From: an uncultured Clostridia bacterium
GTDB taxonomy: Bacteria; Bacillota; Clostridia; Oscillospirales; Ruminococcaceae
Length of the DNA: 43,658 bases
NCBI GenBank assembly: GCA_947168885.1
Contig: CAMVNQ010000024.1
Location: 1-43,658 of the forward strand
Reading direction: 5' to 3'
Position 1 is the first letter of the stretch. The number at the start of each line of letters is the position of its first letter. The translations under genes were made by a program, and so were the position numbers. Below the pieces are notes generated by a model. It was not told where the DNA came from. It ran no database searches and saw nothing but the letters and a program-made list of their open reading frames with translations. Of this stretch, positions 1 to 6,960 are shown one piece after another.

Positions 1-54
1 CCGCGTCGAAAATACTTAGCTGGTAACGGCTCGGAAAGATAGATCGTCGCCGAC
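1..54 (+). rRNA. rrf: 5S rRNA, 3' end (partial)
   Basis: The first ~54 bases read like the last part of a 5S rRNA: a GAAAATACTTAGCTGG segment, a GGTAACGGC turn, GGAAAGATAGATCGTC and a terminal CGCCGAC that would pair with a 5' GTCGGYG outside the window. Four tRNA genes follow immediately, as after many clostridial rRNA operons. The window therefore probably opens at the end of an rrn operon. The 5' end is missing, so the call rests on the 3' arm only. Confidence 0.72.
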
Positions 55-59
55 ATTAT

Positions 60-135
60 GCACCTTTAGCTCAGTTGGTAGAGCAAATGACTCTTAATCA
101 TTGGGTCCAGGGTTCGAGTCCCTGAAGGTGTACCA
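60..135 (+). tRNA. tRNA-Lys (anticodon CTT)
   Basis: The gene is 76 nt with encoded CCA. Acceptor arms GCACCTT and AAGGTGT pair, the D arm contains AGCTCAGTTGGTAGAGC, the anticodon loop CTCTTAA gives CTT, and the T loop is GGTTCGAGTCC. It is the first of four tRNA genes after the 5S end and is probably co-transcribed with it. Confidence 0.95.
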
Positions 136-181
136 CGTTTAAAGAGAATAGGACATATTCCTATTCTCTTTAAATATATAT

Positions 182-256
182 GGCTCGTTGGTCAAGCGGT
201 CAAGACTCCGGCCTCTCACGCCGGCAACGTGGGTTCGATTCCCACACGAGTCACCA
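182..256 (+). tRNA. tRNA-Glu (anticodon CTC)
   Basis: The gene is 75 nt with encoded CCA. Acceptor arms GGCTCGT and ACGAGTC pair with one G-T. The anticodon stem CCGGC/GCCGG encloses loop CTCTCAC, giving CTC, and the T loop is GGTTCGATTCC. A CTC tRNA-Glu is normally a second isoacceptor beside TTC. Confidence 0.94.
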
Positions 257-272
257 AGCGTTATACGCTTTC

Positions 273-349
273 GCGCCAATAGCTCAGTTGGTTAGAGCTA
301 CCGGCTCATAACCGGTCGGTCCGGGGTTCGAGTCCCTGTTGGCGCACCA
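273..349 (+). tRNA. tRNA-Met (anticodon CAT, elongator type)
   Basis: The gene is 77 nt with encoded CCA. Acceptor GCGCCAA pairs fully with TTGGCGC, so position 1 pairs with 72, unlike a bacterial initiator tRNA. The anticodon stem ACCGG/CCGGT encloses CTCATAA, giving CAT. A tRNA-Ile that is lysidine-modified at CAT cannot be excluded from sequence alone. Confidence 0.9.
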
Positions 350-398
350 GCCGCGTCTCTGTGCTTAGCGCGGAGACGCAGTTGTTTCCCTTTTATAC

Positions 399-472
399 AG
401 GGGTGTGGTTCAATGGTAGAATAGGGGTCTCCAAAACCTTTGACGTGGGTTCAATTCCTACCACCCCTGCCA
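399..472 (+). tRNA. tRNA-Trp (anticodon CCA)
   Basis: The gene is 74 nt with encoded CCA. Acceptor AGGGGTG pairs with CACCCCT and the discriminator base is G. The anticodon loop CTCCAAA reads CCA. It is the last tRNA of the cluster; the duplicated terminator unit starts at its CCA end. Confidence 0.94.
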
Positions 473-489
473 CGGCATTCGCCGTTTCG

Positions 490-522
490 CCGTATGTTAC
501 TCCGGTAGCATACGGTATTTTT
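490..522 (+). terminator. Rho-independent terminator, copy 1
   Basis: An 11-bp stem CCGTATGTTAC/GTAGCATACGG (one G-U) closes a UCCG tetraloop of the stable UNCG class and is followed by TATTTTTCT. It terminates the rRNA/tRNA transcript. Confidence 0.85.
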
Positions 523-587
523 CTGCCACGCTGTCCAGAGTTCAGATATACTTTCTGTAACGCAATCCCACGGCATTCGCCGTTTCG

Positions 588-620
588 CCGTATGTTACTC
601 CGGTAGCATACGGTATTTTT
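588..620 (+). terminator. Rho-independent terminator, copy 2
   Basis: This is the same 11-bp stem, UCCG loop and TATTTTT run as the hairpin 98 bp upstream, inside the second repeat copy. Confidence 0.82.
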
Positions 621-754
621 CTGCCACGCTGTCCAGAGTGCAGATATACTTTTGGTAACAAAATCACACGGTTAACGCCGTTACATCGTCTGTTTAATTG
701 TCAGAAGTTTGGACAAATATTCAGTATGCAGAACAAAAAGAACGGGGAATCATT

Positions 755-802
755 ATGAACCATCTCATTATAGTTGAGGGCCTTCCATGTTCCGGAAAAT
801 GA
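755..802 (+). pseudogene. Remnant of a P-loop nucleotide kinase-like gene
   Basis: ATG at 755 follows a purine-rich GGGG and opens a 15-codon frame that begins with a hydrophobic beta strand and reaches a Walker A-like GLPCSGK, then TGA. Walker A in small kinases normally continues S/T and about 150 more residues; here the stop replaces that residue and no continuation is found before the terminator at 847. It looks like the 5' stump of a shikimate- or adenylate-kinase-like gene, although a short motif by chance is possible. Confidence 0.35.
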
Positions 803-846
803 TTGGGAGAAGACGTACGTACAGCTAACAAATGCGATCAGATAAG

Positions 847-885
847 AAAAGCCCGGAAAAGGTTTATGAACCGCTCCGGGCTTTT
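847..885. terminator. Bidirectional terminator between the kinase remnant and mntP
   Basis: A stem AAAAGCCCGG/CCGGGCTTTT, with an inner GGTT-TATG-AACC, gives a T-run on both strands. It sits just past the mntP stop codon (minus strand). Confidence 0.8.
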
Positions 886-894
886 GCTATAGGG

Positions 895-1479
895 TTAGAG
901 GTTAAATACACCTGTAACGAATATCTCTATTCCGATACCGATAAGAATGATACCTCCGAGTATCTGCGCTTTTCCAGCAAGCTTTGTACCGAACTTCCTG
1001 CCGAGTGCGAGTCCCGCCATGCAGATAACAAACGTTACTGCCGCTATGATAAGTGCAGCGGCAAGAGCAGCCGGAAGATCGTAATCCGCGATAGTAAAAC
1101 CGACCGAGAGCGCGTCTATCGAAGTTGCTATGCCCTGCACAATAAGTGCTCCGAAGCCCACACCGGCCTTTTCTTCATCCCCGTCCTTTTTGAGTATTGT
1201 CTCAAGTATCATTTTTCCGCCAATAAAGAGCAGAAGAGCCAGGGCTATCCAAGGGATAAAGCTCTCAAATGCGGTGAATATTGTAACGATAGTATGTACA
1301 CAGACCCAGCCGATCATCGGCATAAAAGCCTGGAAAAATGCGAACGTGCCCGCGATAAGGAACGTTTTGCGGTGTTTCATCGTCGGTTCGTTGAGCCCGT
1401 TTGCAAGGGAAACGGAGAATGCATCCATGGCGAGACCTACGCCGAGAAGCATACTGTTAAGTATAAATACGAAGTCTAT
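895..1479 (-). CDS. mntP: MntP-family manganese efflux pump
   Basis: This is a small polytopic membrane protein of the MntP (DUF204) family that exports Mn2+. The two family repeats are visible: GLAMDAFSVSLANGL near the N terminus and QGIATSIDALSVGFT in the second half, each with the conserved Asp in a membrane helix. About six helices are predicted by eye. The first ATG (1452) has no Shine-Dalgarno and would remove most of the first helix. Nine codons upstream, an AUA at 1479 lies 7 nt after AGGCAGGG and would restore a normal N terminus (IDFVFILNSMLLGVGLAMD). I chose that start; it is unusual and could instead be a sequencing error of ATG. The 194-aa length fits the family. No yybP-ykoY Mn riboswitch is recognisable in the ~80-nt leader. 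Confidence 0.9.
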   Translation of the reverse strand: MDFVFILNSMLLGVGLAMDAFSVSLANGLNEPTMKHRKTFLIAGTFAFFQAFMPMIGWVCVHTIVTIFTAFESFIPWIALALLLFIGGKMILETILKKDGDEEKAGVGFGALIVQGIATSIDALSVGFTIADYDLPAALAAALIIAAVTFVICMAGLALGRKFGTKLAGKAQILGGIILIGIGIEIFVTGVFNL

Positions 1480-1563
1480 TTTATATCCCTGCCTTTATCC
1501 GGTTTCGAGTTTGCGCTTAAATATTGCTAAATCCTTAAACTACACGCCAACAGGCACTTTACT

Positions 1564-1592
1564 ATTATAATATGTCTTGTCCTGTTTGTCAA
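1564..1592 (-). promoter_or_regulatory. Sigma-A promoter of mntP
   Basis: On the minus strand TTGACA, a 17-bp spacer and TATAAT form a perfect consensus. Transcription would start near 1557 and give a leader of about 80 nt. Confidence 0.85.
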
Positions 1593-1618
1593 TGACAAAA
1601 AAGGCTGACCGGTTAATA

Positions 1619-1647
1619 TTGCAAATCAAGGTATATTGTGTTATAAT
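1619..1647 (+). promoter_or_regulatory. Sigma-A promoter of the yfhO-like gene
   Basis: TTGCAA, a 17-bp spacer and TATAAT lie 39 bp upstream of the ATG at 1686. It diverges from the mntP promoter. Confidence 0.8.
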
Positions 1648-1685
1648 GTAAGTGCTTATTTTACCGCAGAAACAGGAGATTTACC

Positions 1686-4622
1686 ATGAATCCGGCATTA
1701 AAGATAAACAGTATTTTTGAGAAACTATATAAACGCGTGACTGCCAAACGATCGGATCAGTTCATTTATGGGATCGCAATATATACGCTTATGTTCGCAC
1801 TCGGCTGTGTTATGCTTATCTTACCCGCTGTCAAAGAGACCGGAACGGTACTTGCGGGCGACGGAGCGGATCAGTATTATCCTGTGCTTATAGCTTTACG
1901 GAGATACCTGATCGAATTTTTTGACAACATTTCCCACGGAAGCTTTGAATTTCCGATGGTAGATCTTTATTCAATGTTCGGAAGCGACACGCTCAACGAG
2001 ATACCTATGTATTTCCCGTTTCTGCCGTATTATATATTTTCTGTTCTGGTGCCTGAGGCTTTTGTTGATGATCTTTTTACGGGCGGTATCATACTTTCGC
2101 TTTTCGGGAGCGGGTTATCGTTCATTAATATGTGCAGGCACTTTGACGTAAATATCCTTTGGGCAAGTCTTTTTGCAAGCTTCTATGCATTCTGCGGAAA
2201 CTCAATGGCAAGCGCGGTATGGAATCCCCAGTTCTTTGTCATGATGATATCGCTTCCGTTCATGATAATAGGCATTGACAATATAATCAAGGGGAAAAGC
2301 GGGCTTGCGCTCACGATCGCTGTTGCATGGACGGGACTCGGCGGTTTTAATTTTCTGATATATACACTGCCGTTCGCGTTTCTCTTTGCGATAATTCGTA
2401 TGATCTCGCTGAAAAAAGGCAGATACGGTCTGACTTTGTTCCGGGGGATCCTGCACGTTATTTTCGGTGTAATGATACCGGCTGTGGTGATGCTTCCGTA
2501 TTTCATGTCATATATTTCGGCAGTGAGACCGCTTGGCGGCGCGGGAATATCATTATGGGAAATGTTTGTTCCGTCTTTAGAATATATGAGCGAGCTCATA
2601 GACTCAAAAGATATAAATGCACCTATAAGTGTGACCGCTGCCGCAATCCCGGCATTTTTATACACTCTCATTTCGCCAAAAGCAAAAGGCGAGCACAGAT
2701 GTTATTCGATCGTGCTGTTTGTTCTGATTTCTCTTCCGCTTGTACGATACGGGCTCAATGGCTTTATGTACGATCTTTGCCGCTGGGGATTCATACCGGC
2801 GCTGTATATGTGCTTTATGGGCGCGGCCCTTATGCCGAAAATACTGCGGACAGACGGCCGCGATGCATTGTTTTTCTCTGTCGGACTTTCCGTGTTACTG
2901 CTGTGCCTGCTTCTGAAAATCTCGCTTGCAGGGATACTGGTCATTGCGGTACTGGCGTTCATAAACTGTGTACCAAAGCTTCGCAGCGGTCTGTCGACTC
3001 TTTCTTCCGGAATATATGAAAGACTTTTCGGAAACGGAAAAACAAATGCGTTGATACCGTTTTTTATCATAGCGGTATTCGGTGCGGTCTGCGGTATTCT
3101 GATATATGTCGGAGTATTTGACAGTCTTATTGCGCTCACCGTTGCCTTTATCGGTCTTATGATTGCGCTGATACCGAACATTTCGGGAAAAGAAAGCGTT
3201 GTATCAATGATGTCCGCTTTGCTTGCCGCCGTGTTTATCGCAGCCGATGTGAATTATGCCGGTACGATCTATTTTCAGCTTTGTATCCTCGGAGAAACAC
3301 AGTTATATGATGAAATTTTGTCTTGTTTTGACGAGCCGGAATTATTCGACAGATACTATAATCTGTCAACAGAAAACCATACTTTCAAGAACAGCGATCC
3401 CGAAGACGAAAAAGATAAAAATGATATTAGTGAGCTGATTAATAATAATTTACGCGCGCAATTTGAAAACTTTTACATTTTGAATGATGACAGGACAAAT
3501 CTCGGTTTACGCTGCTCAATGGCAGATGCCGAAGGTTTCCTTAGTCTGCTCGACCCCGATCTGTACAATCTTCTTACGCGCTGTGGACAGGACAAATTCT
3601 CATTCGGTTCCACAGGACAGTACAACGGTTTCTCCGGAAAAGAACCGTTATACTCTCTGTTCGGCATCAACTATATGTACGGCGCAGAAGAGAACGATTC
3701 GCTGTTCGGTATCAGAAAGGTCGAAGCGCATGGCAGGATACTTGATCTTATCAATGTTTATCACAATGATTACGCCCTGCCAAACGGTATCACATATGAC
3801 AGCGCATATACCCGCGAGTGGTATGACAGCCAGAGTCCCGCAGTTCTGCCGTTTGCCATGATCGACGGCGTTTATCTTGAGGGCTATGACAACATCGCAG
3901 ACAGCGACAAGACATATACCGCGCCCTGTGAACATTTCCTGACGCACAATGTAACCGGACATAACGAATTTGGATCAGAAATATCCGATAATATAATAAC
4001 CATAAACAGCGATGTAAGCGGCTGCTTCCTTTATCTGACAATGAACGGGGTAAGCGCTCCCGCAGAAAAAAGTGTTAATTTCAAGACCATACAAGTAGAA
4101 ACAGACACCGGACGAACGATCACCGGAAGTGTTGAAACGGGCAACTGGAACTGGCGAAGAAACTGTACCGAATATACGTTTGCTCTCGGCTTTTCGGAAG
4201 AAGATATAAACACCCTGTCATTCAGCTGTGATTTCGATTTTGACCCGGATACCCTCACGGTGACCGCAGTACCGTTGAATGTGTTTACCGACGCATACAG
4301 GGCGAGGACCGAATGCACAATGCACGGGCTTTCAACGGGCACAAACACCATTTCGGGCGAGATAGACACACCTACAGATAAGATACTTACCATCAATTTT
4401 CTGTACAGTGACGGCTGGACAGCGTATGTTGACGGAGAAACGGCTCCGCTTTATAAAGCCAACGGTATCTTTATCGGTATTCCTCTGAGCGCCGGTCATC
4501 ACGATATACGGCTCGTTTACAGAACGCCGTGGCTAACCGAAGGCGCTGTGATCTCCGTTATAGGCATTGCTGCTATGGTCGCCGGCGAGATCGTTCTTAA
4601 GAAAAAACGCAGAAAAGCATAA
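1686..4622 (+). CDS. YfhO-family membrane protein (GT-C-like)
   Basis: A 978-residue protein with an N-terminal hydrophobic half of roughly a dozen membrane segments and a large extracytoplasmic C-terminal half, ending in one more helix and KKKRRKA. The early loop holds GDGADQYYP, a typical acidic first-loop motif of this family, and the C terminus has the GWTAYVDG ... GHHDIRLVYRTP block found in YfhO proteins just before the last helix. Family members act in glycosylation of cell-surface polymers such as lipoteichoic acid; the exact acceptor here is unknown. The start is supported by AGGAGA 8 bp before the ATG and a promoter at 1619-1647. It appears monocistronic, with a terminator directly downstream. 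Confidence 0.87.
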   Translation: MNPALKINSIFEKLYKRVTAKRSDQFIYGIAIYTLMFALGCVMLILPAVKETGTVLAGDGADQYYPVLIALRRYLIEFFDNISHGSFEFPMVDLYSMFGSDTLNEIPMYFPFLPYYIFSVLVPEAFVDDLFTGGIILSLFGSGLSFINMCRHFDVNILWASLFASFYAFCGNSMASAVWNPQFFVMMISLPFMIIGIDNIIKGKSGLALTIAVAWTGLGGFNFLIYTLPFAFLFAIIRMISLKKGRYGLTLFRGILHVIFGVMIPAVVMLPYFMSYISAVRPLGGAGISLWEMFVPSLEYMSELIDSKDINAPISVTAAAIPAFLYTLISPKAKGEHRCYSIVLFVLISLPLVRYGLNGFMYDLCRWGFIPALYMCFMGAALMPKILRTDGRDALFFSVGLSVLLLCLLLKISLAGILVIAVLAFINCVPKLRSGLSTLSSGIYERLFGNGKTNALIPFFIIAVFGAVCGILIYVGVFDSLIALTVAFIGLMIALIPNISGKESVVSMMSALLAAVFIAADVNYAGTIYFQLCILGETQLYDEILSCFDEPELFDRYYNLSTENHTFKNSDPEDEKDKNDISELINNNLRAQFENFYILNDDRTNLGLRCSMADAEGFLSLLDPDLYNLLTRCGQDKFSFGSTGQYNGFSGKEPLYSLFGINYMYGAEENDSLFGIRKVEAHGRILDLINVYHNDYALPNGITYDSAYTREWYDSQSPAVLPFAMIDGVYLEGYDNIADSDKTYTAPCEHFLTHNVTGHNEFGSEISDNIITINSDVSGCFLYLTMNGVSAPAEKSVNFKTIQVETDTGRTITGSVETGNWNWRRNCTEYTFALGFSEEDINTLSFSCDFDFDPDTLTVTAVPLNVFTDAYRARTECTMHGLSTGTNTISGEIDTPTDKILTINFLYSDGWTAYVDGETAPLYKANGIFIGIPLSAGHHDIRLVYRTPWLTEGAVISVIGIAAMVAGEIVLKKKRRKA

Positions 4623-4627
4623 AAAAT

Positions 4628-4663
4628 CAGCAGGCTCGACATATTCGGGTCTGCTGTTTCTTT
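4628..4663 (+). terminator. Terminator of the yfhO-like gene
   Basis: A 12-bp stem starting CAGCAG and ending CTGCTG (two G-U pairs), with a CATAT loop, is followed by TTTCTTT. Confidence 0.75.
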
Positions 4664-4723
4664 ATGCTGTGCTGAAACTGTCAAGCTAAACGCGTCAGCG
4701 ACTAAAGTTCTTTGGGGAGGGGT

Positions 4724-4762
4724 CCGGGGAACGCCCTTTCGTTCTACGAAAGGGGTTCCCCG
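4724..4762. repeat. Long intergenic hairpin, dispersed repeat type
   Basis: A 9-bp plus 8-bp stem (CCGGGGAAC/GTTCCCCGG and CCCTTTCG/CGAAAGGG) with one bulged G and a 5-nt loop. It is preceded by AAAGTTCTTTGGGGAGGGG and GCGTCAGCG. A similar arrangement occurs at 30970-31050. On the minus strand it follows the stop codon of the gene at 4780 and may also terminate that operon. Confidence 0.7.
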
Positions 4763-4779
4763 GTCTTAAGCGTGAGCGA

Positions 4780-6918
4780 TTATCTCTCGGCTGAATCGGT
4801 GCGGTATATGAACTTGACGTTACCGTCGCCGCCGGTGAATGTTCTGTAATGTCCGGAGACTTCGGATAAAGCTTTCACACGGTCTATCATATTGCCGAGG
4901 TCGCCGTCAACAAGGGTGATTATTTTGCTGATGCCCTGTTCGTTGAATTGCTCGCAGCCGTCGGATAACTGTCCGGAACCTTCGGTGAGCTGTGTAATGC
5001 CGTCTATGAGTGCGGGTACCTTGCCGTCGAGCTCGGAAATGCCGTCATATAGCTTTGTTGTACCGTCCGCAAGGGAAGCCGTGCCCTTGCTTAAGTCGCC
5101 GAGGCCGCTGTTAAGCTGTTTTGCGCCGTCAGCTGCCTGAGCGACACCGTCTGTGTACTGCGCAAGACCTGTATAGAATGTATTGTAGCTGTCAAGCTGT
5201 TCTTTGAGGGCTCTGAGCTTTGCAACACCCTCTGCCGCGGTCTTTGCACCCGCTTTTATCTTAGCCTGAACATCCGCAGAGCTCATATTCTGTTCGATCA
5301 GCTCGGCGATCTTGGCATCGGTTGTCTGTGCGATCACCGTCTTTACTTCGTCGCTTTCGAGCTGTGCCTTTATTGCCGCATCTGTCTGCGCCTTGATTTC
5401 GTCTGTCTGCATCTGCGCTTCAACCGCGGCGTTTATCTTTGCCTGTGTTGCCGAGTCGATAACACCTGCTGCAACACCCTGCTGATACTTCTCAACGGTG
5501 AGGTTCTGGCTCGCGAGAACGCCCTCAAGCACTTTCGCCTTTACGCCCTCGTTAACCTTTTCTGTCACCTGTGCGGTGACTGCCTTAACGACTTCGGCTT
5601 CTACCACGTCTCTCTTTTCTTCAACAGCAGCCGTTACCTGCTGCTTTGCGGATTCTTCCGCAAATGCTGCAGCGTTGTCTCCGCCATAGGAAGCGATGAT
5701 AGCGTCGAGAGTTTCGGCGTAGTTTTCTATCGTGAGCTTGTGCCCTTTAATACCGGCGGCTTCAAGCTGTGTATTTGCCATGTCAAGCAGAGAACCGAAT
5801 ACCTTTTCGCTGCCCTCGGTGAGGGAACCGCTGTTCTGTGTGAGTTCGTCAAGACCTGCAGTGAGTTTGGTTGAACCGTCGCAAAGCTGTGATACACCGT
5901 CATTGGCTTTTGCCGCACCGTCTTTTAGCTGACCCGCACCGTCATAGAGCGCACCCACACCGTCGGTCAGAGCAGAGGACTTTTCGAGGAGTTCCGCAAG
6001 ACCGTCATGGAGCCTGCCGGAACCTTCGATGAGCTGATTCATGGCATCGCTCAGCTTGTCGATGTCTTCTGTCAGCGATGCTTCCTTGTCACCGAGGTCA
6101 ATGTCAATATCGTTGAATACCTCATTTGTCGCTATAGTTACAGTGTTCGTCATTTCGAAGTCTGTAACGTCCGCGGTGATCTCAACGTAGGTCGGGATCT
6201 TTATCTTGTCGGTGTTTACATCAAGGCTCTCATCAAGTCCCGGGAAAGCCGTTCCGACAATGAATGTCCGGTCGCCGTCGTTGACCGCTCTTCCGTTTGT
6301 GACCTCGATATTCCTGAATTTCTCGTTGTCGAGCATCATACCGGTGAGAGCCGCGAACGGTACATATATCTTAGTTTCCTCTCCGTTAATTGTCATGTTC
6401 TCATATTTGTTGTTTGTATAGTCGAAGCGTATCTTTATCTTTCCGCTCTGACCGATGAGACTGTCTGCGGTTCTTTCTTCGCCGTTCAGGTAATACTTTA
6501 CGCTGATATCTATCGGGAGCTCGTCGGTAGATGTGCCCTGATAGTATATGTCGTTTCCGCCGGCATTCCAGGTTCTTGTGCCGTTTGCTTCTGTATAGGT
6601 TTCGTCGCCCTTGACGTTCTGAACGCCGGTGAGCGTCGAAGTCTCGGTGAGCTGACCTTTAAGGTCGGTATTTTCGAGGTGATCGCTTACTATGATCTTA
6701 TTCACCGCACCGTCTGCTTTCGCGAGAACATAGACCATTTCGTTCTTGACCGGCTCATCTTCGGCTTTTTCGGCACTTTCCTCTACTGCTGTATCAGTCG
6801 GTTCCGCCGTTTCGGAAGAGTTTTCGTTGATCGCGTACGCCGCGGTAGCTCCGACAGCGCCCGCAAGCATTGTGCTGCAAGCTATATAAGAGATCTTTTT
6901 AATAAGTGACTGTTTCAT
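4780..6918 (-). CDS. Secreted repeat-rich partner of an MMPL transporter (YhgE/Pip-like segments)
   Basis: A 712-residue exported protein. Residues 1-30 form a signal peptide (KK, hydrophobic core, ATAAYA), followed by an acidic, Glu/Thr-rich linker and a beta-rich domain to about residue 270. Residues ~290-370 and again ~585-680 carry many L-x2-G repeats (LHDGLAELLEK, LYDGAGQLKDG, LADGTTKLYDG), the pattern of YhgE/Pip proteins. Between them is an Ala/Lys/Glu-rich coiled-coil stretch. Unlike full-length YhgE, I see no C-terminal membrane segments, so it is probably periplasm-side or wall-associated. It lies 42 bp downstream of the MMPL gene in one operon. I infer that the pair works together in surface lipid or envelope transport; the function is not proven. 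Confidence 0.72.
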   Translation of the reverse strand: MKQSLIKKISYIACSTMLAGAVGATAAYAINENSSETAEPTDTAVEESAEKAEDEPVKNEMVYVLAKADGAVNKIIVSDHLENTDLKGQLTETSTLTGVQNVKGDETYTEANGTRTWNAGGNDIYYQGTSTDELPIDISVKYYLNGEERTADSLIGQSGKIKIRFDYTNNKYENMTINGEETKIYVPFAALTGMMLDNEKFRNIEVTNGRAVNDGDRTFIVGTAFPGLDESLDVNTDKIKIPTYVEITADVTDFEMTNTVTIATNEVFNDIDIDLGDKEASLTEDIDKLSDAMNQLIEGSGRLHDGLAELLEKSSALTDGVGALYDGAGQLKDGAAKANDGVSQLCDGSTKLTAGLDELTQNSGSLTEGSEKVFGSLLDMANTQLEAAGIKGHKLTIENYAETLDAIIASYGGDNAAAFAEESAKQQVTAAVEEKRDVVEAEVVKAVTAQVTEKVNEGVKAKVLEGVLASQNLTVEKYQQGVAAGVIDSATQAKINAAVEAQMQTDEIKAQTDAAIKAQLESDEVKTVIAQTTDAKIAELIEQNMSSADVQAKIKAGAKTAAEGVAKLRALKEQLDSYNTFYTGLAQYTDGVAQAADGAKQLNSGLGDLSKGTASLADGTTKLYDGISELDGKVPALIDGITQLTEGSGQLSDGCEQFNEQGISKIITLVDGDLGNMIDRVKALSEVSGHYRTFTGGDGNVKFIYRTDSAER

Positions 6919-6960
6919 AATTATCGTCCTTTCGGTATATTCTTTTGACCGTTACTGTGT

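Larger units (their letters stand above)
471..666 (+). repeat. Two tandem 98-bp repeats carrying the tRNA-cluster terminator
   Basis: Bases 471-568 are repeated at 569-666 with only a few changes, all in the last ~30 bases. Each copy holds a small ACGGC-ATTC-GCCGT hairpin, a strong terminator hairpin, and a tail CAGATATACTTT. A third, degenerate start (CACGGttaaCGCCG) follows at about 667. No coding potential is seen here. This looks like a local duplication of the region downstream of tRNA-Trp. Confidence 0.85.

Noticed and set aside
361-606. An 81-codon frame across tRNA-Trp and the first terminator
   Set aside because: It overlaps a clear tRNA and a hairpin; no RBS or family resemblance.
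832-1530. A 232-codon frame on the plus strand opposite mntP
   Set aside because: Shadow of mntP; Cys/Arg/Tyr-rich composition, no hydrophobic or family pattern.
1480-1563. Possible yybP-ykoY Mn riboswitch before mntP
   Set aside because: The leader is only about 80 nt and shows none of the conserved loop sequence.
6007-6909. A 300-codon plus-strand frame opposite the YhgE-like gene
   Set aside because: Shadow frame; the minus-strand gene has signal peptide and repeats, this one has no RBS.
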